A stretch of DNA of 64,000 nucleotides from Bacteroidota bacterium (GTDB taxonomy: Bacteria > Bacteroidota > Bacteroidia > Chitinophagales > Chitinophagaceae). The translations under genes were made by a program, and so were the position numbers. Location of the stretch: contig JAEZGI010000077.1 of assembly GCA_023416995.1 (NCBI GenBank), positions 186,001-250,000 of the forward strand, given 5' to 3'. Numbering within the stretch: position 1 is the first letter of the stretch; every line of letters begins with the position of its first letter. Below are positions 17,297 through 26,439 of the stretch, in pieces. The notes under the pieces are model-generated. The model was not told the DNA's origin. It did not search any database and saw only the letters and a list, made by a program, of their open reading frames with translations.

Positions 17297-18859
17297 ATGA
17301 GTCAAATAAAATACTTCAGGATACTCGCGTTATGTGCGGTTTTCGGACTTTGTCTTTACTCCTGTAAAAAAGATAAAGATAAAGGCACTGACCATGTGCA
17401 GCTCTTAAATTTCGGTCCAACCGGGGCCAAACATGGTGATACCTTACGGTTTGTTGGTACAAATCTCAGCCAGGTAACCGCGATACAGTTTACAGGTAAG
17501 GATGCTATCGTAGGCAAAAGCAATTTTATTCAGCATAATGATGAACTAATACTGTTATCAGTGCCGCCATCTGCCGAGAAAGGTATGGTCATGTTGAAGA
17601 CGCCGACCGGAGATATAACATCGAAAACATCTTTCAATCTCAACCTGAAGACGACAGCCAGTATTACGAGTATGACACCTGCTGCACGGCCGGGCGAAAA
17701 TATCACCTTAAGCGGTAACTACCTGAACTGGATCACCAGGATAATATTCAACCAGAATAAAGTGGTAACAGTTTTTGTTAGCCAGTCATTAAATGAATTG
17801 GTTGTCACGGTGCCGGAGGATGCCCAAACGGGTCCATTGACCATCACTTGGGGTGGAACAGACTCTGTTGATATAGAGACGGCAGACACTCTTAGAGTTG
17901 CTTTACCCGTCGCTAATACTATAACGCCGAATCCGGTTAAACATGCGCAAAACCTGACCATCACGGGTTCCGATCTGGACCTTACAAAAAAACTGATCTT
18001 CCCTGGTGTTGATGCACCAGTAACCGAATTTGTGAGCCAGTCGGAAACAGAATTGGTGGTAAAGGTTCCCGGTGCCGCGACCAAAGGGATTTTAAAATTT
18101 GAAGCGGCTTCGGGTGTTCAAACCAGTTACGATACTGAGCTTGTGTTATCAATCCCTTCCGTAACAAATCTGGCTCCGAATCCCATTGATCCCGGAGCAA
18201 ATCTGACTATCACCGGAACCAATCTTGATTTGGTCTCTTCTGTTACATTCGCGAACGCGCCGGCTGTAACTTCATTTGTAAGTAAGTCACCCACCAACTT
18301 AGTTGTAAAACTGCCAACCGGTGTGGCTCGCGGAAAAATTACACTTGGCGTGCTGAATTCAACAGTAAAAGTGCTTAGCGATGCCGTGTTGGAAATCACT
18401 GGCAGCGCACCTCCGCCTGCTATTTCTTTTCCAATTTATAATGATGCTGTTACTCCAAACTGGAATGGCTGGATCGGGGGAGGATGGGGAGGTACTTCTG
18501 ACAGGGCGAATATAACTCCCGTGAGAGAAGGCGAAAAATCAATTAGAATCACTTATGACGGCGGTTATGGCTCACCGTTACAACTTGGAGGCGGCAATGT
18601 TGATGTGAAAAATTATTCCGTGTTTAAGCTTTCGGTATTCGGCGCCCCTGGCAGCACAGGTAAAAAAATTAATATCGGTATCAATGGCGCTGATTCGCCT
18701 TACACGATTACAATTGAGGAAGGCAAATGGGTAGACTATGAAATTCCGCTGTCAACACTCGGGCTTTCTGCAACTAAACCATTAACTGAAATCTGGATCA
18801 AAGAGTCTAGCGGAACAGGCGGGTTCACGGTGTTTGTTGATGCATTAGGATTGAACTGA
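17297..18859 (+). CDS. Four-TIG-repeat surface glycan-binding lipoprotein
   Basis: The 520-residue lipoprotein has a lipobox at 'GLCLYSCKKD' (Cys23). Four IPT/TIG repeats of about 83 residues follow, with recurring 'P.A..G.NLTITG..L......I.F' and 'ELVVKVP..A..G......' patterns, spanning about residues 33-370. A C-terminal aromatic beta-sandwich domain (about 375-520; 'PNWNGWIGGGWGGTS', 'GKWVDYEIPLSTLGL', 'FTVFVDALGLN') resembles a carbohydrate-binding module. The repeats likely act as a spacer that holds the binding module away from the membrane. It is the second consecutive SGBP-type protein in the locus and is followed 8 bp later by the symporter. Confidence 0.85.
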   Translation: MSQIKYFRILALCAVFGLCLYSCKKDKDKGTDHVQLLNFGPTGAKHGDTLRFVGTNLSQVTAIQFTGKDAIVGKSNFIQHNDELILLSVPPSAEKGMVMLKTPTGDITSKTSFNLNLKTTASITSMTPAARPGENITLSGNYLNWITRIIFNQNKVVTVFVSQSLNELVVTVPEDAQTGPLTITWGGTDSVDIETADTLRVALPVANTITPNPVKHAQNLTITGSDLDLTKKLIFPGVDAPVTEFVSQSETELVVKVPGAATKGILKFEAASGVQTSYDTELVLSIPSVTNLAPNPIDPGANLTITGTNLDLVSSVTFANAPAVTSFVSKSPTNLVVKLPTGVARGKITLGVLNSTVKVLSDAVLEITGSAPPPAISFPIYNDAVTPNWNGWIGGGWGGTSDRANITPVREGEKSIRITYDGGYGSPLQLGGGNVDVKNYSVFKLSVFGAPGSTGKKINIGINGADSPYTITIEEGKWVDYEIPLSTLGLSATKPLTEIWIKESSGTGGFTVFVDALGLN

Positions 18860-18867
18860 GTGTCTTG

Positions 18868-20757
18868 ATGAATTTACAAATACTTGATATAGCCATCATC
18901 ATCACTTACCTGGTCACCATGGTAATGTTGGGTTGGTTTCTAAGAAAGAAGGCGAGGGCCAACAAAGAAAGTTATTTATTGGGTGGCAAAAAGCTGCCCT
19001 GGTACATGCTGGGTTTGAGCGATGCTTCTGACATGTTTGATATCAGCGGCACCATGTGGATGGTTTCACTTTGTTTTGTTTATGGTTTAAAAAGTATATG
19101 GATCCCATGGCTCTGGCCCGTATTTAACCAGGTATTCAACATGATGTTCCTGGCAAGATGGTTGCGCCGATCCAATGCAAATACCGGTGCAGAGTGGCTG
19201 GCTAGTCGCTTTGGTAAGTCCGGAAAAGGAGTAACCGGTTCGCATAATATTGTGGTTGCATTTGCATTGATCGGCTGCCTCGGTTTTCTGGCTTATGGGT
19301 TTATCGGCCTGGGCAAATTCATTGAGATTTTCGTGCCCTGGAACCTGATTCAGCCTTATGTTCCATTTGATCTGGGGCCGGGATACGTTGCTCATTTCTA
19401 CGGCATCATCTTTACCTTATTTGCGATGTTTTATTCGATACTTGGCGGTATGCATAGTATCGTCCTCGGCGATTTCATTAAGTATGCCATCATGACCATC
19501 GGCTGTATTTCCATCGCAGTTATAGCCATGATTCATTTGGATGGCAATACCTTGAAATTGCCTCCAGGATGGGACAGCCCTTTCTTTGGATGGAACCTTG
19601 ATATGGATTGGTCAGGGATCGTTAATGATGCCAATCAAAAGATTTCAGACGATGGATATGGTTTGTTTGGGATCTTTTTTATGATGATGTTGTTCAAGGG
19701 TGTTTTTGCATCTGCAGCCGGACCGGCGCCCAATTACGATATGCAGAAAATTCTTTCCACTAAATCACCTACAGAAGCTTCAAAGATGACGGGTTTTGTT
19801 TCTATTGTGTTATTGCCTATCCGGTATTCAATGGTAATAGGCTTGACGGTACTCGGACTGCTTTATTATGACCAGTTAAATCTTTCCGACGGGCAGGGTG
19901 GGACTGATTTTGAACGGGTTCTTCCTGCGGCAATCAATAGCTTTTTGCCTGTTGGAATACTTGGCCTGGTACTCACCGGATTGCTTGGTGCTTTTATGGG
20001 TACCTTCTCGGGAACACTCAATGCAGCACAGGCATATATCGTCAATGATATTTACCTGAAGTATGTAAACTCTGATGCCTCAAATAAAAAGATCATGACG
20101 ATGAACTATCTGTCAGGGATCTTAGTAGTAGCAATGGGAGTAGTGTTCGGATTTTTTGCGAAAGATGTCAATGATATTCTTCAATGGATCGTGTCTGGTT
20201 TATACGGCGGATACATTGCTGCTAATGTGTTCAAATGGTACTGGTGGCGTTTTAATGCAAATGGTTTTTTTTATGGAATGCTCACAGGTGTGGCGGGTGC
20301 CCTTGTCTTCTCAAGATTGTTTTCCGGGATCACCTTTCTTTATTATTTCCCGGTTTTGTTTGGTTTGTCCATTCTTGGTTGCCTGATAGGTACCTATACG
20401 GCGCCGCCTACTGATGAAGCAGTACTAAAAAAGTTCTATACAACCGTAAAACCATGGGGTTTTTGGAAGCCAGTGCATGATAAAGTGGTAGCTGATAACC
20501 CCGCATTTCAACCAAATAAACGATTTGGATTGGATATGTTTAACGTAGTCCTGGGCATCATCGGTCAATTGTGCCTGACTGTCTTACCCATGTATATCGT
20601 ATTGGGTATGCAATTGCCCCTGGTAGTAACACTGATACTGATAACTATGATTGTTTTGATATTAAAGAAAACCTGGTGGAATAAATTGAACGAAGACAAA
20701 TCAGATGACACCGAGCCACAACGCATCAAACTTAAGGAGCATGAATACTCAATTTGA
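18868..20757 (+). CDS. Sodium:solute symporter (SSS family), likely mannobiose uptake
   Basis: About fourteen transmembrane helices cover the 629 residues. SSS-family features include 'SYLLGGKKLPWYMLGLSDASDMFDISGTMW' and 'ANTGAEWLASRFG' near the N-terminus and 'GLTGLLGAFMGTFSGTLNAAQAYIVNDIY'-type sequence near residue 380. The ATG at 18868 was chosen over the TTG at 18865. In Bacteroides fragilis the mannan pathway contains the same set of GH26 mannanase, sugar/cation symporter, mannosylglucose phosphorylase and epimerase, so inner-membrane import of mannobiose is the likely job. Its last 17 bp overlap the GH130 gene, implying translational coupling. Confidence 0.9.
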   Translation: MNLQILDIAIIITYLVTMVMLGWFLRKKARANKESYLLGGKKLPWYMLGLSDASDMFDISGTMWMVSLCFVYGLKSIWIPWLWPVFNQVFNMMFLARWLRRSNANTGAEWLASRFGKSGKGVTGSHNIVVAFALIGCLGFLAYGFIGLGKFIEIFVPWNLIQPYVPFDLGPGYVAHFYGIIFTLFAMFYSILGGMHSIVLGDFIKYAIMTIGCISIAVIAMIHLDGNTLKLPPGWDSPFFGWNLDMDWSGIVNDANQKISDDGYGLFGIFFMMMLFKGVFASAAGPAPNYDMQKILSTKSPTEASKMTGFVSIVLLPIRYSMVIGLTVLGLLYYDQLNLSDGQGGTDFERVLPAAINSFLPVGILGLVLTGLLGAFMGTFSGTLNAAQAYIVNDIYLKYVNSDASNKKIMTMNYLSGILVVAMGVVFGFFAKDVNDILQWIVSGLYGGYIAANVFKWYWWRFNANGFFYGMLTGVAGALVFSRLFSGITFLYYFPVLFGLSILGCLIGTYTAPPTDEAVLKKFYTTVKPWGFWKPVHDKVVADNPAFQPNKRFGLDMFNVVLGIIGQLCLTVLPMYIVLGMQLPLVVTLILITMIVLILKKTWWNKLNEDKSDDTEPQRIKLKEHEYSI

Positions 20758-21970
20758 CGATAAACTGAAGCTTTTGCAAAACGAGCACTGTTTCTTGCTG
20801 GAGAGGGAAAACCTGAAAGAAGAATCAGGGAACGGAGTTTATGATCGTTATAAATATCCTGTATTGACAGCGGGCCATACGCCGGTATTCTGGCGCTACG
20901 ACCTCAACAGGCAGTCGAATCCTTTCCTGATGGAACGTATTGGCATCAATTCAACTTTCAATTCAGGAGCCATCAGGTTGAATGGCAAATATTATCTTAT
21001 TGCACGGGTTGAAGGTGCCGACAGGAAGTCATTTTTTGCTATTGCGGAAAGTCCGAACGGTATTGATCATTTTCAGTTCTGGGAATACCCCGTTCAACTG
21101 CCCCAAACGGAAGTGCCTGATACTAACGTGTATGATATGCGGCTCGTGCAGCATGAAGATGGCTGGATCTATGGTTTATTCTGTACTGAACGACGTGACC
21201 CCAATGCCCTGCCTGATGACCAGTCATCCGCTGTTGCGCAATGTGGTATAGTACGTACTAAAAACTTACGCGACTGGGAGCGTCTTGCTGATCTGAAAAC
21301 TCCATCTCCTCAACAAAGGAATGTGGTGCTGCACCCGGAGTTCGTAGATGGTAAATATGCATTTTATACACGACCGCAGGATGGTTTCATTACCACCGGC
21401 CAGGGTGGTGGAATAGGATTTGGACTAAGCGATCAAATGGAGGAAGCGATCATTACAGATGAAATCGTAATTGATCCGAAAATCTATCATACCATTTATG
21501 AATTAAAAAACGGTCTTGGGCCTGCACCGATAAAAACCAGGCTCGGTTGGCTTCACCTGGCCCATGGAGTACGGAACACCGCTGCCGGTTTGCGTTATAC
21601 CTTATATCTTTTTATGACGGATCTGCACGATATAACCAGGGTGATTCATAAACCCGCGGGTTATTTCATGGCGCCACAAGGCGAAGAACGGGTGGGGGAT
21701 GTTTCAAATGTATTGTTCAGTAATGGATGGATCCTTGACGAAGATGGTACCATCTTTATTTATTATGCCTCTTCTGACACCCGGCAACACGTGGCTACAA
21801 GCACCGTTGAAAGATTAGTTGATTATGTGGTTAATACACCGCAGGATGGTTTCACTTCGAAGGCTTCAGTTGAAAATTTATTACAGCTCATTACTGCGAA
21901 CAAGGCTGTAATGGCTAATCAGAGTGATTCAGAAAATCTTCTGCAGGAATATATGGAAACAGGTAATTAA
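20741..21970 (+). CDS. GH130 4-O-beta-D-mannosyl-D-glucose phosphorylase
   Basis: The 409-residue protein matches GH130 subfamily 1. It has 'VLTAGHTPVFWRYDLN', 'STFNSGAIRLNGKYYLIARVEGADRKSFFAIAES', the catalytic region 'VPDTNVYDMRLV' with the probable proton-donor Asp132, and 'NVVLHPEFVDGKYAFYTRPQDGFI', 'GWLHLAHGVRNTAAGLRYTLY'. It would phosphorolyse mannosyl-glucose into mannose-1-phosphate and glucose in the cytosol; there is no signal peptide. The ATG at 20741, next to AAGGAG, was preferred to an in-frame ATG at 20705 inside the symporter, because homology begins around here. It lies between symporter and epimerase, as the pathway requires. Confidence 0.92.
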   Translation: MNTQFDDKLKLLQNEHCFLLERENLKEESGNGVYDRYKYPVLTAGHTPVFWRYDLNRQSNPFLMERIGINSTFNSGAIRLNGKYYLIARVEGADRKSFFAIAESPNGIDHFQFWEYPVQLPQTEVPDTNVYDMRLVQHEDGWIYGLFCTERRDPNALPDDQSSAVAQCGIVRTKNLRDWERLADLKTPSPQQRNVVLHPEFVDGKYAFYTRPQDGFITTGQGGGIGFGLSDQMEEAIITDEIVIDPKIYHTIYELKNGLGPAPIKTRLGWLHLAHGVRNTAAGLRYTLYLFMTDLHDITRVIHKPAGYFMAPQGEERVGDVSNVLFSNGWILDEDGTIFIYYASSDTRQHVATSTVERLVDYVVNTPQDGFTSKASVENLLQLITANKAVMANQSDSENLLQEYMETGN

Positions 21971-21993
21971 GTTCGCGAGCGTCATCATTTAAC

Positions 21994-23208
21994 ATGCCTG
22001 AACAACTCAGTCAATATAAGTTCGAAGTAAGTACGGAGTTGGAATCCATCCTTAGTTACTGGATAGCAAATACACCGGATGAAAACAGGGGTGGATTTAT
22101 CGGACGCATTACGCATGCTCACGAAAAACACTTCAACGCACCCAGGGGCTCTGTTCTAAACAGCCGGATATTATGGACTTTTTCTGCCGCATTCAATTAT
22201 AAGAGGGAGGCGGTACACCTCGCAATGGCACGCCGGGCCTTCGATTATTTCATTCAATATTTCATTGACCGTAGATACGGTGGTGTTTACTGGACCGTTA
22301 CTGCTGAGGGTGTTGCCATGGATACAAAAAAGCAGATCTATGCGCTTTCATTTGCAATATATGGGTTAAGTGAATATTATTTAGCCTCCGGGGATGAATC
22401 AGCCCGCGAAGCTGCCATTCAATTATATCATGATATTCTGAAACATAGTTATGACAGCCGATTTGGTGGTTATATTGAAGCTCTTGGACGCGATTGGAGT
22501 CCAATAGAAGATCTCCGGCTGAGTGATAAAGATGCCAATGAACGCAAGAGCATGAATACGCATCTTCATCTATTGGAAGGTTTTACAAATCTTTACCGCA
22601 TCTGGCCCGATGACTCTTTAAAAGAAAAACTTTATGAATTGGTTGGTCTATTTATGGAACATATCATTTCGAAAGACACTTATCATCTGCAATTGTTTTT
22701 TAAAGATGATTGGACCCCGAGATCCGGTGTTATATCGTATGGGCACGATGTGGAAGCAGCCTGGCTGATACAGGAAGCTTTGAGTATATTGGGGGATAAA
22801 AAGTTGTTGGAGTATGTTAAAGATTATTCGGTTAAGATCGCAGAAGCAGCTGCGCGTGGACTTGACAAGGATGGTGGGCTATGGTATGAATTTGATATCG
22901 ACAAAAACCAGCTTATAAGAGAGAAACATTGGTGGCCGCAGGCGGAGGCGATGGTTGGTTTCTTTAACGCCTGGCAGTGTACGGGCGATAAAAGTTGGTT
23001 GTCCAGGTCTTTGCAGAGTTGGGATTTTGTAAAGCGATATTTGAAGGATAAGTTTGGCGAGTGGCATTGGGGTGTCCTGGTTGATTATTCGGTAATGGAT
23101 AAGGAGGATAAAGTCGGTATCTGGAAATGTCCCTATCACAATACCCGGGCTTGTATTGAGATTATCCGTCGGATCAATGCAATTGAAAAAAAACAACTTC
23201 TAAAGTAA
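21994..23208 (+). CDS. Cellobiose 2-epimerase (AGE superfamily)
   Basis: The 404-residue protein folds as an (alpha/alpha)6 barrel of the N-acylglucosamine 2-epimerase family. Key segments are 'RYGGVYWTVTAEG', 'KQIYALSFAIYGLSEYY', 'KSMNTHLHLLEGFTNLYR', 'SYGHDVEAAWLIQEA', 'KHWWPQAEAMVGFFNAW' and 'GIWKCPYHNTRACIEI'; the last three carry the catalytic histidines. Cytosolic. In mannan catabolism it converts beta-1,4-mannobiose to mannosyl-glucose, the substrate of the GH130 enzyme encoded just upstream. Spacing of 23 bp to GH130 and 35 bp to GH5 supports one operon. Confidence 0.93.
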   Translation: MPEQLSQYKFEVSTELESILSYWIANTPDENRGGFIGRITHAHEKHFNAPRGSVLNSRILWTFSAAFNYKREAVHLAMARRAFDYFIQYFIDRRYGGVYWTVTAEGVAMDTKKQIYALSFAIYGLSEYYLASGDESAREAAIQLYHDILKHSYDSRFGGYIEALGRDWSPIEDLRLSDKDANERKSMNTHLHLLEGFTNLYRIWPDDSLKEKLYELVGLFMEHIISKDTYHLQLFFKDDWTPRSGVISYGHDVEAAWLIQEALSILGDKKLLEYVKDYSVKIAEAAARGLDKDGGLWYEFDIDKNQLIREKHWWPQAEAMVGFFNAWQCTGDKSWLSRSLQSWDFVKRYLKDKFGEWHWGVLVDYSVMDKEDKVGIWKCPYHNTRACIEIIRRINAIEKKQLLK

Positions 23209-23243
23209 CGATCTCATTATAGAAGCATCCAATCTTAGTAAAT

Positions 23244-24197
23244 ATGAATAGACGAATAGTTTTGTTTTTCTTACTCAGTCTGACATTTGCCATTGCAAAG
23301 GCCCAACCCGTAAAACAACATGGCAAGCTGAAAGTTGTGGGAACACAACTCACTGACCAAAATAACAAAGCAGTCGTGCTGCGGGGAATGAGTTTCGGCT
23401 GGCACAACTGGTGGCCGAGGTTCTATAACAAGCAATCGGTTAGCTGGCTGGCAACTGATTGGAAGTGCAATGTGGTGCGCGCAGCAATGGGTATTGAGCC
23501 ACAAGGTGCATATCTGACAAACCCGGCACTGGCCATTGAAAAGGTCGAATCTGTTATTGAGGGTGCTATTCAGTCGGGTATTTATGTTATCGTGGATTGG
23601 CACAGTCATAACATAAACACCAAAGATGCCAAAGACTTCTTTAGCAAGATTGCAAATAAATATGGTAAGTATCCAAACATCATTTATGAGATCTTTAATG
23701 AGCCGGATGAAGAATCATGGATGGATGTAAAGAGGTATTCTGAAGAACTTATTGCTACCATCCGCGCCATTGATCCCGACAATATCATTCTTGTAGGTTC
23801 ACCTCATTGGGATCAGGATATACATATTGTTGCTGCAGATCCCATTAAAAATGCATCTAACATCATGTACACCGTGCATTTTTATGCGGCCACGCATAAA
23901 CAGTTTCTGAGAGACCGGACCGCCGCAGCTATCGATAAGGGGATTCCGGTTTTCATTTCGGAATCCGCCGGTATGGAAGCAACGGGCGATGGTCCCATCA
24001 ACGAAGCGGAATGGCAGCATTGGATCGAATGGTGTGAGGAGAGAAAAGTCAGTTGGATCGTTTGGTCTGTGTCTGATAAAGACGAGACCTGTTCTATATT
24101 GAAAAAGTCAGCATCATCAACCGGTGGATGGAAGGAAACGGATCTTAAAGAATCCGGGATAAAGGCAAGATCGTTTATCCGGAAATTCAACAAATGA
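23244..24197 (+). CDS. GH5 endo-glycanase (cellulase/glucomannanase type)
   Basis: The 317-residue enzyme has a signal peptide (1-20, MNRRIVLFFLLSLTFAIAKA) and a GH5 catalytic barrel. It shows 'LRGMSFGWHNWW', 'NVVRAAMGIEP', 'GIYVIVDWHSHN', the acid/base in 'IIYEIFNEPDE' (Glu153), 'YTVHFYAATHKQ', the nucleophile in 'GIPVFISESAG' (Glu240) and 'SWIVWSVSDK'. The YGKYPNIIYEI.NEP signature fits subfamily GH5_2, mostly endo-beta-1,4-glucanases. Together with GH26 this suggests that the locus handles glucomannan, not only pure mannan. There is no accessory CBM. The stop overlaps a possible upstream start of the GH26 gene. Confidence 0.9.
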   Translation: MNRRIVLFFLLSLTFAIAKAQPVKQHGKLKVVGTQLTDQNNKAVVLRGMSFGWHNWWPRFYNKQSVSWLATDWKCNVVRAAMGIEPQGAYLTNPALAIEKVESVIEGAIQSGIYVIVDWHSHNINTKDAKDFFSKIANKYGKYPNIIYEIFNEPDEESWMDVKRYSEELIATIRAIDPDNIILVGSPHWDQDIHIVAADPIKNASNIMYTVHFYAATHKQFLRDRTAAAIDKGIPVFISESAGMEATGDGPINEAEWQHWIEWCEERKVSWIVWSVSDKDETCSILKKSASSTGGWKETDLKESGIKARSFIRKFNK

Positions 24198-24244
24198 TGA
24201 ACCAGCTATCATCCACGTGTCTGCATCTTAAATCAATAAGCCAA

Positions 24245-25366
24245 ATGAAATTCTTATCTGTCCTGGCAGGAACTGCTTTGTTAGCTTTTGGCTCTGCCAG
24301 GGCCCAACAGGCAGACCTGGTTGACAAGCGGGCCACAAATGAAACCAAAGCCCTATACCGCAATCTGCACAAGCTTGCGGAGAATCATACCTTGTTTGGG
24401 CATCAACATGCCACCGAGTATGGTCATGGCTGGCATGGTGATGCTGATCGTTCGGATGCAAAATCAGTTACTGGTAGTCATCCTGCCGTAATTGGGATCG
24501 ACTTTAATACCATCACTGATGGGAACCCAGGTGCTTTAGAACGTGGCCGCAGGTTTTTGAAAAAGATAGTGGAAGATACTTATAACAGGGGAGGTGTGGT
24601 TACCGCTGCCTGGCATTTTTCCAACCCCGTTTCCGGTGGTGGATTTTATTGGATTGATTCAATATCAAAGCCTGCGGTAAAATACATCATACCCGGTGGA
24701 CAGGCACATGATCAGTACAAAAAAATTCTTCAGGGAATCGCCGATTGGGCCAGGAGTCTGAAAGGAAAGGATGGCCGGAATGTTCCGCTCATCTTTCGTC
24801 CATATCATGAATTTGATGGCGACTGGTTTTGGTGGGGTGCGGGTCATTGCACAAAAGATGAGTTTACTTCTCTATGGCGTTTTACGGTTACCTATTTGCG
24901 TGATAGTCTCGGTGTGCACAATTTCATATACGCATTTTCGCCGGACAATAAATTCTCAACTGAAGAACAATTTCTTGCCCGCTATCCCGGTGATGAATGG
25001 GTTGATTTGGTGGGCATGGATAATTATGGCGATATGGGCCGTGATGGCCGATACAATCTTGAAGCCGCGATCAAGAAATTAAGTATCGTTGATGGCTATG
25101 CGCGGAAAGCCGGAAAGCTTGCCGCCTTTACAGAAACCGGTCTTGAATCAATCCCTGACACTGCCTGGTACACAGAAACCTTGCTGAAAGTAATGCGTGC
25201 AAAAGATATGCGTTTATGTTATGTGCTTGTTTGGCGCAACGACAGGCAAAGCCCTACACACTACTATGTGCCTTTCCCGGGCCATCAGAGTGTGCCGGAT
25301 TTCATCAGGTTCTATAATGATCCATATACCTTGTTTGAAAATGATCTGAAGGGAATTTATAGGTAA
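24245..25366 (+). CDS. GH26 beta-mannanase
   Basis: From the chosen start the protein has 373 residues with a signal peptide (MKFLSVLAGTALLAFGSARA). The GH26 barrel has 'LFGHQHATEYGHGW', 'GGVVTAAWHFSNPVSGG', the acid/base in 'LIFRPYHEFDGDWFWWGAG' (Glu189), 'FSPDNKF', 'DLVGMDNYGDM' and the nucleophile in 'LAAFTETG' (Glu297). It cleaves beta-1,4-mannan, possibly releasing mannobiose for the symporter. An in-frame ATG at 24194 overlaps the GH5 stop (ATGA) and would add 17 residues ahead of the signal peptide; the later start gives the cleaner leader. No lipobox was seen, so it is probably periplasmic or secreted. Last enzyme of the mannan operon. Confidence 0.93.
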   Translation: MKFLSVLAGTALLAFGSARAQQADLVDKRATNETKALYRNLHKLAENHTLFGHQHATEYGHGWHGDADRSDAKSVTGSHPAVIGIDFNTITDGNPGALERGRRFLKKIVEDTYNRGGVVTAAWHFSNPVSGGGFYWIDSISKPAVKYIIPGGQAHDQYKKILQGIADWARSLKGKDGRNVPLIFRPYHEFDGDWFWWGAGHCTKDEFTSLWRFTVTYLRDSLGVHNFIYAFSPDNKFSTEEQFLARYPGDEWVDLVGMDNYGDMGRDGRYNLEAAIKKLSIVDGYARKAGKLAAFTETGLESIPDTAWYTETLLKVMRAKDMRLCYVLVWRNDRQSPTHYYVPFPGHQSVPDFIRFYNDPYTLFENDLKGIYR

Positions 25367-25629
25367 GAGCAGGTAGTACTCACATAGCAAGTAGCGCCTC
25401 AGGATCTCTTAAAATCTTCCCAGGAACCACTGTATAATACTGCATGCAGATTGATAACACCGTTGCATGACTTACTTCTGTCATCATGAGTTTTCGCCGT
25501 TGCAAATGTTGTCAGAAAGCTATCGCACATCTTTAAACATATTCAAGCAATTTATATATTAGGTGTAAATAATAAATTACTATAGACGACGTTTTTTTGA
25601 CAAATCCCCGTACCCTAATTTTTCAATAT

Positions 25630-26271
25630 ATGATTATCAAAAAAAACGTTGCAAAATTTTTGCTTGTATCCCTGATCGCTGTTTCATATTTTTCCTGCAC
25701 TAAAGAAGAGGTAATTGAAGGAGACAATTCATGCTCCTTTACGCAATGGACCGGCACCGGCAGTTGCGCTAATGGGTATCCCGTTTATACAGGTAAATGT
25801 GCGCCTGCAGGATACCCTTTCTATAACACAGCAACTGATTATTGTTACACTTCCTGTAGTGCTGCTTATGAAGCCAATCCAAGCGGTTCGATATATCGTT
25901 CAAATGAGAATGGTAATACCAGTGGCAGTGGCAGTGGTAGTGGAAGCGGTAGTGGAAGTGGAAGTGGTAGCGGTACTCCCAGTTGCGCATCGTGGAATAG
26001 TTCTGTTTCAGTAACCACTTCATGGATTAATAACTGTGGCAGCAAAGACGATCTTTCAGTCAAGGTTACAAACAACTCACAACAGAAGTTAGCTATTCGG
26101 ATTGCGATCAAAAAGAAAAACGGAGTATGGGATTGTGGTTTGCAATATGGTGTAGCATCCGGAAAGACTTCCACATATTATTCCTGTCATGCATCTGGCG
26201 ATTATCGTGTTACTACAATGTTGCAAACCGATAACGATAAAGGTTGCAAGTTCCCGACTTGTGGGCAATAA
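25630..26271 (+). CDS. Lipoprotein with Gly-Ser hinge and cysteine-rich domains, function unknown
   Basis: The 213-residue protein starts at ATG 25630 (MIIKKNVAKFLLVSLIAVSY) and has a lipobox at 'VSYFSCTKEE'. A small N-terminal module of about 65 residues with six cysteines ('SCANGYPVYTGKC', 'DYCYTSCSAAY') is followed by nine Ser-Gly dipeptides and a C-terminal beta-rich module of about 95 residues with a further set of cysteines ('WINNCGS', 'WDCGLQYG', 'YYSCHASGDYRV', 'GCKFPTCGQ'). I do not recognise either module. A surface binding role is plausible from the two-domain, flexible-linker build. It lies 263 bp after the GH26 gene and ends with its own terminator, so it is probably a separate unit. 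Confidence 0.75.
   Translation: MIIKKNVAKFLLVSLIAVSYFSCTKEEVIEGDNSCSFTQWTGTGSCANGYPVYTGKCAPAGYPFYNTATDYCYTSCSAAYEANPSGSIYRSNENGNTSGSGSGSGSGSGSGSGSGTPSCASWNSSVSVTTSWINNCGSKDDLSVKVTNNSQQKLAIRIAIKKKNGVWDCGLQYGVASGKTSTYYSCHASGDYRVTTMLQTDNDKGCKFPTCGQ
25921..25974 (+). repeat. Nine imperfect hexanucleotide repeats encoding (Ser-Gly)9
   Basis: Nine AGY/GGN hexamers (AGTGGC, AGTGGT, AGTGGA, AGCGGT) encode the Ser-Gly linker of the lipoprotein. Third-position variation suggests the length is maintained by selection, yet the tract can still change by slippage in 6-bp steps without frameshift. Confidence 0.85.
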
Positions 26272-26322
26272 TAAAGTTGTATCTGCGGGATGCTGTTTCG
26301 CATGTGCTAATTTGATAAAAGA

Positions 26323-26349
26323 AGTCTCATCGAATGATGGGACTTTTTT
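26323..26349 (+). terminator. Intrinsic terminator after the Gly-Ser lipoprotein
   Basis: A 9-bp stem (AGTCTCATC / GATGGGACT) with loop GAAT is followed by six T. The same 27 bases occur in inverse orientation at 30793-30819 after the tRNA-Arg gene. Confidence 0.8.
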
Positions 26350-26439
26350 GCGCTTAACCGTGACAGTGATTCAAACCTGTTACGGGATGTTTTGTCCCGC
26401 CGGCTTTGAGAGGATTGTCGATGAGGGCCAGAGCCCGTC

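Noticed and set aside
20705..20740. Upstream start of the GH130 gene inside the symporter gene
   Set aside because: The extra 12 residues lie outside GH130 similarity, while ATG 20741 follows AAGGAG directly.
25715..26014. 99-codon ORF over the Ser-Gly tract
   Set aside because: It is an alternate frame of the lipoprotein's repeat, giving a Val/Ala-rich artefact.
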